Part shown: positions 38,186 to 46,462 of the stretch, one piece after another | Numbering within the stretch: position 1 is the first letter of the stretch | Layout: every line of letters begins with the position of its first letter | Assembly (NCBI GenBank): GCA_024398785.1 | Contig: JAKSIO010000012.1 | Span: 1 to 60,350, forward strand | Source of the DNA: Bacteroidaceae bacterium | Lineage (GTDB): Bacteria; Bacteroidota; Bacteroidia; Bacteroidales; Bacteroidaceae | Reading direction: 5' to 3' | DNA: 60,350 nt | Position numbers and translations under genes: made by a program | The notes under the pieces: model-generated | What the model was told of the DNA's origin: nothing | Database searches by the model: none | What the model saw: only the letters and a program-made list of their open reading frames with translations

Positions 38186-38205
38186 ATTTATTTCTTATTT
38201 ACTGC

Positions 38206-39426
38206 TTACCACTTGAGCCAAGGAGTCGGGTCAATGGTGATACCTTTAGCATTCATGTATGTGATATTGTCAGTATCGGCATCTTTGCCAAGAAGGAACT
38301 TGTCAACAAATGCGTTAAGTTCAGGATACTGTACCTGCGGCAGCTGGCAATGTCCATGTCCGTCGTTGATAGAGAATCCCATACGGTCTTCAATACCGAA
38401 CTTTTCCCATACCTTACGTGCGGCTACACATGAAACATAACCTGCAGGTTCTGCAAGCCATTCAAAATCGTTGTTACCGAATACAAGAACGGCACGCGGA
38501 CAACAGAGAGCAAGCAGCTCATGCTGGTCGAACGGCAGATACTGGGTATTCTCACCTTGATACTTTTCATGATCCTTTATGAACCAGTTGTGGTTTGTTG
38601 CACCAAGATTCTCAACCTTGCCAAGAGTCTCTGAAACACGCCATGCAGCTACTCCACCACCACCCGGTTCCTGCGGAATGGTAAGAGCAATACGCTCATC
38701 AAGAGCGCCTGCATAGAGAGCCATCTTGCCTGCATATGAGCAACCAGATACAGCAAGATGTTTTGTGTCGATATTTGTTTTCTCTGCACCCAGTTCCTGA
38801 AGAGCATCAATTATACGGCTTACACCCCACGATGTCATGGCATAACCGCCACCATCGGTATATTCCGGATACAGACGGTCAAAATCTCCTGTAGATCCAG
38901 GGAAACCGCCCTCTTTTTTGTTAACCTGTGTAGATGTGAATGAGCAATAAGCTACACCGCGCTCAAGCAACTGACGTGAGAAACTGCACATATCGCAACC
39001 AATAAGCAACGGATATGGTGCTGTACCGTTCTGAGGATACTGGATAGTAGTTGTAATTGTCAGAGATTCACCATTACGGGTAAGTACAATCTTAAGAGTA
39101 GAACCTTCAAAAGAGGCATCCATCTTAAGATCCTCTGTAGGCAGCGGTTTTACACCAAGTTCATAATGCTGTACTTCGGCAAGAATCTCAGCACGGCGTT
39201 TGCCCCAGTCCTGGAATTTCTTAACCTGTTTCTTACTGTTTGAAAACTCAAACGGGTTTGTCAATGTTGTAACACTTGGAGTCTCCTCCATTGATTTCAT
39301 TTCGGGTGCTGCGTAAGAAGCACCGGTATTCTCCTGTTCATATACCAGGGGAATAGCAGTCTTGGCTGTCATTGGCATAGTAACTGCCGATGCCACCAAT
39401 AGACTTAATACGTTAAACTTTTTCAT
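38206..39426 (-). CDS. CE15 4-O-methyl-glucuronoyl esterase
   Basis: A 406-aa secreted esterase. CE15 enzymes cut the ester between glucuronic acid of xylan and lignin alcohols. It has a signal peptide (to ~20), the nucleophile motif GCSYAGKMAL (Ser230) and IPQEPGGGGVAAWR, matching the family IPQESG...WR with an acid at Glu253. The catalytic His lies in DGHGHCQLP (~357-359). The arginine of the common GCSRxGK motif is replaced by Tyr-Ala. It starts 30 bp after the PlsC gene; no own promoter was seen. Confidence 0.88.
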   Translation of the reverse strand: MKKFNVLSLLVASAVTMPMTAKTAIPLVYEQENTGASYAAPEMKSMEETPSVTTLTNPFEFSNSKKQVKKFQDWGKRRAEILAEVQHYELGVKPLPTEDLKMDASFEGSTLKIVLTRNGESLTITTTIQYPQNGTAPYPLLIGCDMCSFSRQLLERGVAYCSFTSTQVNKKEGGFPGSTGDFDRLYPEYTDGGGYAMTSWGVSRIIDALQELGAEKTNIDTKHLAVSGCSYAGKMALYAGALDERIALTIPQEPGGGGVAAWRVSETLGKVENLGATNHNWFIKDHEKYQGENTQYLPFDQHELLALCCPRAVLVFGNNDFEWLAEPAGYVSCVAARKVWEKFGIEDRMGFSINDGHGHCQLPQVQYPELNAFVDKFLLGKDADTDNITYMNAKGITIDPTPWLKW

Positions 39427-39456
39427 ATAAGATATGTTTATAAATGTGTTGCAGAA

Positions 39457-40785
39457 TTATTCAAACAGAAAGCCCAGGTGTTTGAAGCGTTTCTTGGAAA
39501 CAGACCACTTGATGTCTGACAGAGTTATTCTTGCCAGTTCATGATAATCCGTATAGTACATATATGAGGGGAACAGTAGCAATGTTCCCAACAATGCATA
39601 CTGCCAGTAAGGAACAAAGATAAACAGCAACGCAATCCATAACAGGAATCCTATAGCACCAACGCTTATGCGTACACCCACACGGATTGAATTATAGAAA
39701 GCATCATCGTGCGTCTTGCGCATCAGAACAAGACATGTAATCCAAACCGGACTTGCCACAACAATTGAATACAGATAATACGGCAGTCCCAACAAAAGCA
39801 ACAGGATGTGCTTTATCAACCGCAGTAACGAATGTTTCTTTGCTACAGAATATACCGATATTCCATTCTGTATTCTCCAGAGTCTGAAGGCATCGATAGA
39901 ACTGAGCATGGTAGCCGTCTTTTCCGGTTCACTGGCCTGCATTTCCAGAAGTTCATGTATTGCGTAACGGTTAACGTTCAGGCGGCGTTCCAAACCGTTA
40001 AAATGTTTTCCGCAGTCATTCTCAACCTGAGTAAGCGCATGACGGAAATACTTGCGGTTATTCGATTTGATTTTTGCATATTCCCATATTGCATCATAAT
40101 CGGTATTGTTTGGAACATATGCAATAAGTTCAGTCATACGTTCTGTAAGAATACTACGCATCTCAAGCATCTGCTTGGGAACATCCAGATTCTTGTGCTG
40201 TTCCAGATATTCCGTAACATTGAACGGTCTGCCAAAGTTGACAAGACAGGTTGCACGATAGCGGAAGAAATCACTGTAATTGAGTCCGATAGGCTGAATA
40301 TAAACCAGCATGTCATCATTCTTGGCCTGTTCAAGTTCCAATGCTATATGGAAGACACCTTTGCTCAGAGGTAAAAGAGAATGCTTGGGCTGGTGTGTTC
40401 CTTCAGGGAACATTGTAATAGGGACCCCGCTTTTAAGCACGGAAACACACTTGTCAATAATCTCTCCGTTCTGTTTCACAGATTCCAGACCGTCACGGAC
40501 ACGGTATATTGGCATAATCTTGAGAAAACGCAAAAACTTTGCGGCAGTAGGATTCTTGAATATGTCCGCACGTGCCAGATATACCTTTGGTTTTTTATTT
40601 GAAGCCAGAAGGGCAAGGGCATCGCTTAAAGCATTTGTATGATTTGCCACCCATATAACATATCCCTTCTCCGGAATATTCTGCTTACCTACAACCTGAT
40701 ATCTGCGGTATGAATGCTTGGTAACTTTATCTACAAAAAATCTGCAGAATCTGTATAGAAATGTAGCGTCCTGAATCTCCGACAT
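39457..40785 (-). CDS. PlsC-like acyltransferase
   Basis: A 442-aa membrane protein. An N-terminal glycerolipid acyltransferase domain has NHTNALSD (NHx4D, near 49-56) and FPEGTH. The C-terminal ~200 residues include a helical stretch and 2-4 membrane segments, longer than canonical 1-acylglycerol-3-phosphate acyltransferases. It probably makes or remodels phospholipids or other acylated lipids. It begins 6 bp after the BASS transporter gene. Confidence 0.85.
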   Translation of the reverse strand: MSEIQDATFLYRFCRFFVDKVTKHSYRRYQVVGKQNIPEKGYVIWVANHTNALSDALALLASNKKPKVYLARADIFKNPTAAKFLRFLKIMPIYRVRDGLESVKQNGEIIDKCVSVLKSGVPITMFPEGTHQPKHSLLPLSKGVFHIALELEQAKNDDMLVYIQPIGLNYSDFFRYRATCLVNFGRPFNVTEYLEQHKNLDVPKQMLEMRSILTERMTELIAYVPNNTDYDAIWEYAKIKSNNRKYFRHALTQVENDCGKHFNGLERRLNVNRYAIHELLEMQASEPEKTATMLSSIDAFRLWRIQNGISVYSVAKKHSLLRLIKHILLLLLGLPYYLYSIVVASPVWITCLVLMRKTHDDAFYNSIRVGVRISVGAIGFLLWIALLFIFVPYWQYALLGTLLLFPSYMYYTDYHELARITLSDIKWSVSKKRFKHLGFLFE

Positions 40786-40791
40786 ATTTCA

Positions 40792-41772
40792 TTAGATTTT
40801 GCGTACTCTCTTACGCAGGTCCAACGTATCAAATTTCAATACTCTTAAAGCAAGGGCCAGTAACAGGCCTGCTATGATATGCCAAACACCCCACCATGCT
40901 GTAACGAACATCATTCCGCCGTTTATCATAGTGGAAGGAAATATCTTGGGATTGTTCAGCAGCATAAGACCAAGTCCTGAGTTCTGGATTCCGGTATCCA
41001 AAGTAACCGTACGTCTTTCCTTCACAGGCAGTTTGAACAAAGCACTTGCCCCGTAACCAAGACAGAAGGCCAGAATATTATGTATCAGGACTATCAGGAA
41101 AATGTATCCGATATACTTTTTGAAAGCTTCAAAGTTATTCACAAGCATTATCAATGCCGTTGTCAGGAAAAGAGCAATTGACAGATAACGCATTATTGGC
41201 TTCAGTTTTTCAGAAAATACCGGTGCAAACTTATTTGTAAGCCAGCCAAGTAGCAAAGGCAGTAGAATCACAAGTATAACTATCAGCAGCGTATAGCCAA
41301 AAGAAACCTGCAAAGGCTGGTAGGAAGCGTATCCTAACTTATTGAAATACTTAACGTAAAGTCCGCCCCAAAGAGCAAAATTCAATGGAGTGAATATTGG
41401 TGTTCCAAGAGTAGTGATAGTGCTCATCAGAATAGACAGCTCCACATTTCCCTTGCCGAACTGCGCCATGAAATTGGAACTGATGCCACCGGGACATGAT
41501 GCCACTAGAATAAGTCCCAACGCAACCTGATACGGAATAAGAGACTTGAAAACAAGCAGAACCGCAAACGTCAGAATAGGAAGTACCACCCATTGGCAGA
41601 CAAGTCCCACCGCCAGCGGTTTGGGTGAATCAAGTGCAGATTTGAACAGATGGGGTTTGATGCCAAGCGCTACCCCGTACATCACAATTGCAAGAAAAAT
41701 ATTCAGGAACTGTGCATTGGTGCTGTTGAAAAACAGCTGTATATTATCTAATTGAGATAAAGTCTCAAACAT
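40792..41772 (-). CDS. Bile acid:sodium symporter family transporter
   Basis: A 326-aa polytopic protein of the BASS/SBF family with about nine to ten hydrophobic helices. The signature ASCPGGISSNFMAQFGKGN is near residues 90-110, and DTGIQNSGLGLML corresponds to the second crossover. The ligand is unknown: bacterial members carry bile acids, pantoate or other organic anions. A TATATTTGC promoter box lies 34 bp upstream. First gene of BASS-PlsC-CE15. Confidence 0.88.
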   Translation of the reverse strand: MFETLSQLDNIQLFFNSTNAQFLNIFLAIVMYGVALGIKPHLFKSALDSPKPLAVGLVCQWVVLPILTFAVLLVFKSLIPYQVALGLILVASCPGGISSNFMAQFGKGNVELSILMSTITTLGTPIFTPLNFALWGGLYVKYFNKLGYASYQPLQVSFGYTLLIVILVILLPLLLGWLTNKFAPVFSEKLKPIMRYLSIALFLTTALIMLVNNFEAFKKYIGYIFLIVLIHNILAFCLGYGASALFKLPVKERRTVTLDTGIQNSGLGLMLLNNPKIFPSTMINGGMMFVTAWWGVWHIIAGLLLALALRVLKFDTLDLRKRVRKI

Positions 41773-41806
41773 TGTTACAATTGAATCTATAGAATATATC
41801 TAATTT

Positions 41807-41815
41807 GCAAATATA
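41807..41815 (-). promoter_or_regulatory. -7 box of the BASS-PlsC-CE15 run
   Basis: TATATTTGC on the minus strand matches TAnnTTTGC, 34 bp upstream of the BASS gene ATG in an 82-bp AT-rich gap. Confidence 0.6.
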
Positions 41816-41854
41816 CTAAATTTATTGTCTGCAAATAACAGAATAAGCAAAAAA

Positions 41855-42328
41855 CTATTCGTGATGATAAGGTAATCCGCGCAATATTGTAAAAGCCCTG
41901 TACAGTTGCTCAACAAATATCAGACGCACCATCTGGTGCGAAAAAGTCATATTGGACAAAGAGAGCTTTGCATGTGCCGCTGCATATACCTCCTGTGAAA
42001 AACCGTACGGGCCTCCCACTACAAACACAATACGTTTATAACCGGCAGCCATACGGTTATCCAGCCACTGCGCCATGCCGGGCGAAGTAAACTGAGTTCC
42101 TTTATCATCAAGCAGCACAATATAGTCTCCAGGCTGGAACTGCTTAAGAATAAGCGCACCTTCCTGTTGTTTCTGAGTCTTGGAGTCAATGTTGCGGGTA
42201 TTTTTGAGTTCGGGAATCACCTCTATGCCGAACGGCGCAAAATGGCCAATTCGACCCACATAATCATCTATTCCAGTTTGCAGATACTCCTCTACGGTCC
42301 GCCCCACTACAATAAGTATCAATTTCAT
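41855..42328 (-). CDS. rlmH: 23S rRNA m3Psi1915 methyltransferase RlmH
   Basis: A 157-aa SPOUT methyltransferase that modifies pseudouridine 1915 of 23S rRNA. It has the trefoil-knot SAM site VVGGPYGFSQEV near 100-111 and the C-terminal SHQMVRLIFVEQLYRAF helix. Length equals the family norm. Its ATG overlaps the preceding stop by 4 bp. Confidence 0.95.
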   Translation of the reverse strand: MKLILIVVGRTVEEYLQTGIDDYVGRIGHFAPFGIEVIPELKNTRNIDSKTQKQQEGALILKQFQPGDYIVLLDDKGTQFTSPGMAQWLDNRMAAGYKRIVFVVGGPYGFSQEVYAAAHAKLSLSNMTFSHQMVRLIFVEQLYRAFTILRGLPYHHE

Positions 42329-43362
42329 AAAGTTCCATTATCAAAAGTAAGCACAATAGGCAGATGGTCACTGAAACCGTTCAAATATCGCGCTCCGTTG
42401 TAAGTTCTGTGAGGTTGCTTTCCTCCATAGACCTTATTCTCTTCCAACAGAAAACCGGCATCCATTACCTGAACGTCTTTCAATTCCATCACCCCTGTCC
42501 TGTTCAAAAACGATGCCGTCACAACAAACTGATCAAGCTGTTCCCATTTCCCCTGGTAACAATATGATCCGGCTGCATGGTCCATAAGAGAAACCAGCAC
42601 ACTGTCGCTCAGCAGTTCATAATCTTTGTCACTGTCCAAAGCATGTGCGCATAATGTGCGGCGTGTGGCCTCATCGTTGGGAGTCTCATTGAAATCACCC
42701 ATTATGATTATATACGGCTTTGTGCAGTGAGTTAAAACAGAATCCACAGATTCCCTGATTGTTTTTGCGGCACACATGCGCAACACCTCAGTAGCCTTTG
42801 TACCATTGATACGGCTTGGCCAGTGAGCTACATACAGATGCAGCGTATCACCGCTTACAACCCTGCCCCACGCGTGCAGCACCTGACGCGTTGTTCCATT
42901 TGAATGCGGTTTCAGATCAACATTCAGATTTTCCTGCCCTACAAGACGGAACGAACGCTTCTTGTAAAGCAGCGCCACGTCAATACCGCGGGCATCGTTA
43001 CTGCTGGTAATAAGATAGTCATATCCTACCCTTTTAAGCAACGCACGCCGTGTAAGGTCATAGAGAACAGTATCATTTTCAACCTCGGCAAGACCCACAA
43101 AATCGGGTGCGTTCTGCTGGTCGGCAGCAACAATCACCTTTGAAATGTTGTTAAGCTTTGTCCAATAGCGCTTATCGGTCCACCGCTTAAAGCCGCCGGG
43201 AGTAAAATCATCGTCATTGGTCAACGGGTCATCTACTGTATCAAACAGATTTTCAACATTATAGAACATAACACTTGTTGTTTGTGCATTAAGTAGCGGC
43301 ATGCAAAACAACAAGCAGAAAAACATACTTGCCGCCCGTGAAACAGTCTTGAGTTTATTCAT
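42325..43362 (-). CDS. Secreted endonuclease/exonuclease/phosphatase-family protein
   Basis: A 345-aa EEP-fold hydrolase with a signal peptide (to ~LLNAQ). Motifs are FYNVENLFD, GLAEVENDTVL (catalytic Glu), HWPSR, MGDFNETP and a C-terminal SDHLPI. Members cleave phosphodiesters or phosphomonoesters of nucleic acids or lipids. The export signal suggests a role outside the cytoplasm, for example nucleic-acid scavenging (inference). It overlaps its neighbours on both sides (8 bp and 4 bp). Confidence 0.88.
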   Translation of the reverse strand: MNKLKTVSRAASMFFCLLFCMPLLNAQTTSVMFYNVENLFDTVDDPLTNDDDFTPGGFKRWTDKRYWTKLNNISKVIVAADQQNAPDFVGLAEVENDTVLYDLTRRALLKRVGYDYLITSSNDARGIDVALLYKKRSFRLVGQENLNVDLKPHSNGTTRQVLHAWGRVVSGDTLHLYVAHWPSRINGTKATEVLRMCAAKTIRESVDSVLTHCTKPYIIIMGDFNETPNDEATRRTLCAHALDSDKDYELLSDSVLVSLMDHAAGSYCYQGKWEQLDQFVVTASFLNRTGVMELKDVQVMDAGFLLEENKVYGGKQPHRTYNGARYLNGFSDHLPIVLTFDNGTL

Positions 43363-44749
43363 TGGTATATTCGTAGCACCCTGCCGATGATGGTGCCCAT
43401 GCTCCGGTATAACGCGGCCTGCCTTTCAAATCGCAGTCGCTGAGCGGGATCTTTACAAGACCTACGGCAGGACTTTCAGGATTAAGTTCAAAGTTATATA
43501 CAAAGTTTATGTGGTCAATATTTCTGAAGTTCTTGTCCTGAGACTTTCCGGAATCAGCCGTCTCAAATACGCAGTCAGAGGCAAGTGCCAATACTGCCGT
43601 ATCACGTACCATGGCAAGGGTGTTGCCAAGACTAACATTAGAACCTGATGTTACGGAAAGTTCATTATTGCTCATTCCGGTTATTATGCAACCTGTGAAC
43701 GAACATTCATCGGTACTGTCAACCAGAACGGCACTGCCGCACGATGCAAAAGGATAGAAATTGGCAAACGTGCTCTGTTCCGACACAACCTTTCCGGAAC
43801 GTTCCACGTGTAGACAATTCTCTGCAGCATTGGTAACCTGACAATTCCGTATCAGGACATCGGCATTACGGGTAAAAACACAATAGTCCGAATTGTTGTG
43901 AATAACCGAACAGTCAAGTTTCAGGGAAAGGAACGGAGCTGAGAGAGAGTCAGCAACATTTGATATCGCAGTTTCGGCACCCTGAATGTTGCAGAATCCA
44001 AACAGGCATGTGTCAGTAACATTCTCAAGGCGGATGCCGCCCCACATGCCAGGCAACAATCTGAATTTAAGACCGTTGTATATTTCATCAAGTCTGTCGG
44101 TAGAGAAACATATCACGCTGTCAGCAGTACCTGACGCATTGATTGCGCCATTGCACTTAATAAACGCATCCTTATGGAAACAAAGTCTTGCCCCGGGGTT
44201 TATTGTAAGCCTTGCGCCACTGCCAATACAGAGTGAATCAAATACAATATACGGACGGGCGGCAGACAATGTTGTGTCACTGCTGAATTCCACACAACGC
44301 AGAATAACCGCATCCTGACCGAAAGCAGTAAGCAGCAATTTGTACTCTCCTCCGCTTTCAAGGGCAAATATTACGGAATCCTGGACAAAAAAGGGCAAAT
44401 CACTATCCCTGGGATCAATTGTCACACTTACAAAAACGCTCAAGCTGTCATTGGGCCATATGGCCAGATCGTCAAACACGGTACCGCTCTCCCCGTCGGC
44501 ATTAAGGCGGAAAGGACTCTGTTCACCACCTGCAAGATATGCTTTAAGTCTTAGACTATATTTACTTGAATTATAAACACTTACGCGCTTTGTTGAAGAA
44601 CCTGCCGAAGTAAAAACCGTATCAAAAGCTATGGTATCGGAACTGAAAGAAATGCCATACCTTATGTCTGTGGTAAACTTGTCCACCTTTGTGCAGGACA
44701 CACACAGCAACAGCAACATACCAAATATGACGGCCAGTGATTTCTTCAT
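43355..44749 (-). CDS. Beta-helix lipoprotein
   Basis: A 464-aa lipoprotein with lipobox LLCVSC (Cys19). An N-terminal Ig-like region (IAFDTVFTSAGSSTKR) is followed by a right-handed parallel beta-helix, visible as repeated short strands with CSVIHNNSDYC, RNCQVTNAAENC and SFTGCIITG turns. Such proteins are surface-exposed in Bacteroidota; function is unknown. A -7 box TAACTTTGC is 15 bp upstream of its ATG. First gene of the operon with the EEP gene and rlmH. Confidence 0.82.
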   Translation of the reverse strand: MKKSLAVIFGMLLLLCVSCTKVDKFTTDIRYGISFSSDTIAFDTVFTSAGSSTKRVSVYNSSKYSLRLKAYLAGGEQSPFRLNADGESGTVFDDLAIWPNDSLSVFVSVTIDPRDSDLPFFVQDSVIFALESGGEYKLLLTAFGQDAVILRCVEFSSDTTLSAARPYIVFDSLCIGSGARLTINPGARLCFHKDAFIKCNGAINASGTADSVICFSTDRLDEIYNGLKFRLLPGMWGGIRLENVTDTCLFGFCNIQGAETAISNVADSLSAPFLSLKLDCSVIHNNSDYCVFTRNADVLIRNCQVTNAAENCLHVERSGKVVSEQSTFANFYPFASCGSAVLVDSTDECSFTGCIITGMSNNELSVTSGSNVSLGNTLAMVRDTAVLALASDCVFETADSGKSQDKNFRNIDHINFVYNFELNPESPAVGLVKIPLSDCDLKGRPRYTGAWAPSSAGCYEYTNE

Positions 44750-44764
44750 TTCATACGGTTTGCC

Positions 44765-44822
44765 GCAAAGTTATAAAATTGCCGCAAAAACATGTTATGT
44801 TTACAGAAAAATGTATCTTTGC
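44765..44822. promoter_or_regulatory. Divergent -7 boxes, lipoprotein and esterase
   Basis: Minus strand: TAACTTTGC at 44765-44773 for the beta-helix lipoprotein. Plus strand: TATCTTTGC at 44814-44822, 46 bp before the esterase ATG. Both match TAnnTTTGC exactly. Confidence 0.65.
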
Positions 44823-44868
44823 CCAGTACTCGACTACTAACGGCAAATAACCAATAAAAGACAATAAT

Positions 44869-45783
44869 ATGAATATGAAAAAGTTCTTGATGAGTGCTGC
44901 TCTTCTTGTCAGCAGCATTTTTGCCTTTGCACAGTTCCCTGGCGGAGGCGGTTTTGGTGGTTTTGGAGGATTCGGTGGCGGTGCCCCCGGACAGGAAGCC
45001 ATTCCCGAAGGTGCTACCAAGATAATGCTTTGGGGTAAGGGTAAGAATAAAGCTCCAAATGACAATCACACAACAGATCCGCGCGACATAGGTTTTGAAC
45101 CGTTCATAAATGTATATCCTGCTGAGAATCCAAACGGTCTTGCAGTACTGTGTCTGCCTGGTGGCGGTTACGCCGTTTTGTCAAAGAGCCAGGAAGGTTA
45201 CGGACATGCAAAATGGTTCAACGAACAGGGCGTTACATTCATTCTTCTTGAATACCGTATGCCGCACACATATACAGACGTTCCTTTGTCAGACGTTAAG
45301 CAGGCATGGCGCATAATCATGAAGCATGCTGACGAATGGGGAATAAAGAAATTAGGTGTTATGGGCTCAAGTGCAGGCGGTCACCTGGCTTCTACGGCTG
45401 CTACACATTACGACGAAGATACACGTCCTGATTTCCAGATTCTGTTCTACCCTGTTATCTCAATGGACAAATCCATAACTCACTTGAGCAGTCATGACCT
45501 GCTTCTTGGCGAGGATGCATCAGAAGAACTTGAACGCGAATACAGCAACAACCTTAAGGTTACTCCGCAGACACCTCCTGCATTCATTATCCACTCAACC
45601 AACGATCCTCTTGTTCCGGTAAAGAACTCTCTGCTCTACTACGAGGCTCTTGTAGAGAACAAGGTTCCGGCTACAATGATGATTTATCCTGTAGGCGGTC
45701 ACGGCTACGGCTGCGGCGATTTCTTTGCATACAAGAATGAGTTGTTTGAGACACTGGCCAAATGGCTTGATACTCAGAAATAA
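44869..45783 (+). CDS. Secreted acetylesterase-like alpha/beta hydrolase
   Basis: A 304-aa exported hydrolase. After the signal peptide there is an odd ~20-residue Gly/Phe-rich stretch (residues ~24-42). The hydrolase has the oxyanion loop PGGGY, nucleophile GSSAGG, an acid in STNDPLVP and His in GGHGYG, as in xylan/hemicellulose acetylesterase-like proteins. Together with the CE15 gene it suggests deacylation of plant polysaccharide. It has its own promoter and terminator, so it is a single-gene unit. Confidence 0.87.
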   Translation: MNMKKFLMSAALLVSSIFAFAQFPGGGGFGGFGGFGGGAPGQEAIPEGATKIMLWGKGKNKAPNDNHTTDPRDIGFEPFINVYPAENPNGLAVLCLPGGGYAVLSKSQEGYGHAKWFNEQGVTFILLEYRMPHTYTDVPLSDVKQAWRIIMKHADEWGIKKLGVMGSSAGGHLASTAATHYDEDTRPDFQILFYPVISMDKSITHLSSHDLLLGEDASEELEREYSNNLKVTPQTPPAFIIHSTNDPLVPVKNSLLYYEALVENKVPATMMIYPVGGHGYGCGDFFAYKNELFETLAKWLDTQK

Positions 45784-45807
45784 ACAGTCTGAAAAGATAA
45801 AAAAATG

Positions 45808-45843
45808 CGGCATCGGTCTTTCTTTAGTCCGATGCCGTTTTTA
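45808..45843. terminator. Terminator after the esterase gene
   Basis: CGGCATCGG pairs with CCGATGCCG around a 12-nt loop, with T-run after and A-run before, so it can act on both strands: for the esterase (+) and the YqiA-like gene (-). Confidence 0.85.
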
Positions 45844-45857
45844 TTTACGTACATTGT

Positions 45858-46442
45858 TTACATACAGAACAGCTCTTCAATTTTGGGCAGAATGGCGTGT
45901 TTCATGACAAGGTCGTTGATCCGGTGCTCGCCGTCAAACCAGCTGGCCTGGCTTTCGGGGTAATATTTTACAAAAGTATCGTATGTGTGCACCGTTGGGT
46001 CATGTTTGCCGAACATGGCATAACAAAGCGCTGTGTCCTGCTCTGTCATACCTTCAAACTGGTGCTTTTCCATTTCGGCAAAAGCAAGAATTATATCTTT
46101 TGTTATGCGTGCCGTCATCTGTTTGTCACGGCGTTTGTTCTGATAGGTGAAAGTACCGGGTTTAAGCACCTGGCTCATGCGTGACATCCAGAATGCCGGG
46201 TTGACAATCAGACGCTTGTAGCCGCGCATCTGCTGGGCGTACATGCCGCCCATGCTTGTACCTACAATTATGTCCGGTTGCTCTGCAGCACACAGTTCCT
46301 TGAGGAACGGCAATGCCTGACGCGGGTCAAGGGGTATGTCCGGAGCTACAATATCAAAGTCCGGCAGAGAGCGGCGTAACAACTGTACTGTCCCGCTTGC
46401 ACCACTGGAACCGAATCCATGAAAATATATTATTTTACTCAT
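45858..46442 (-). CDS. YqiA-like alpha/beta-hydrolase esterase
   Basis: A 194-aa small cytosolic esterase: YFHGFGSS oxyanion loop, GTSMGG nucleophile (Ser ~62), GKHDPTV acid and DGEHRIND histidine region. Size and motifs fit the UPF0227/YqiA group. It is 20 bp downstream of the MBOAT gene, so probably the last gene of that operon; its link to glycan acylation is unclear. Confidence 0.85.
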   Translation of the reverse strand: MSKIIYFHGFGSSGASGTVQLLRRSLPDFDIVAPDIPLDPRQALPFLKELCAAEQPDIIVGTSMGGMYAQQMRGYKRLIVNPAFWMSRMSQVLKPGTFTYQNKRRDKQMTARITKDIILAFAEMEKHQFEGMTEQDTALCYAMFGKHDPTVHTYDTFVKYYPESQASWFDGEHRINDLVMKHAILPKIEELFCM

Positions 46443-46462
46443 TTGCCAAAGCCTTGAACCTG

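Noticed and set aside
44746..45069. Minus-strand frames of 104-107 aa
   Set aside because: Shadow of the Gly/Phe-rich start of the secreted esterase and its promoter region.
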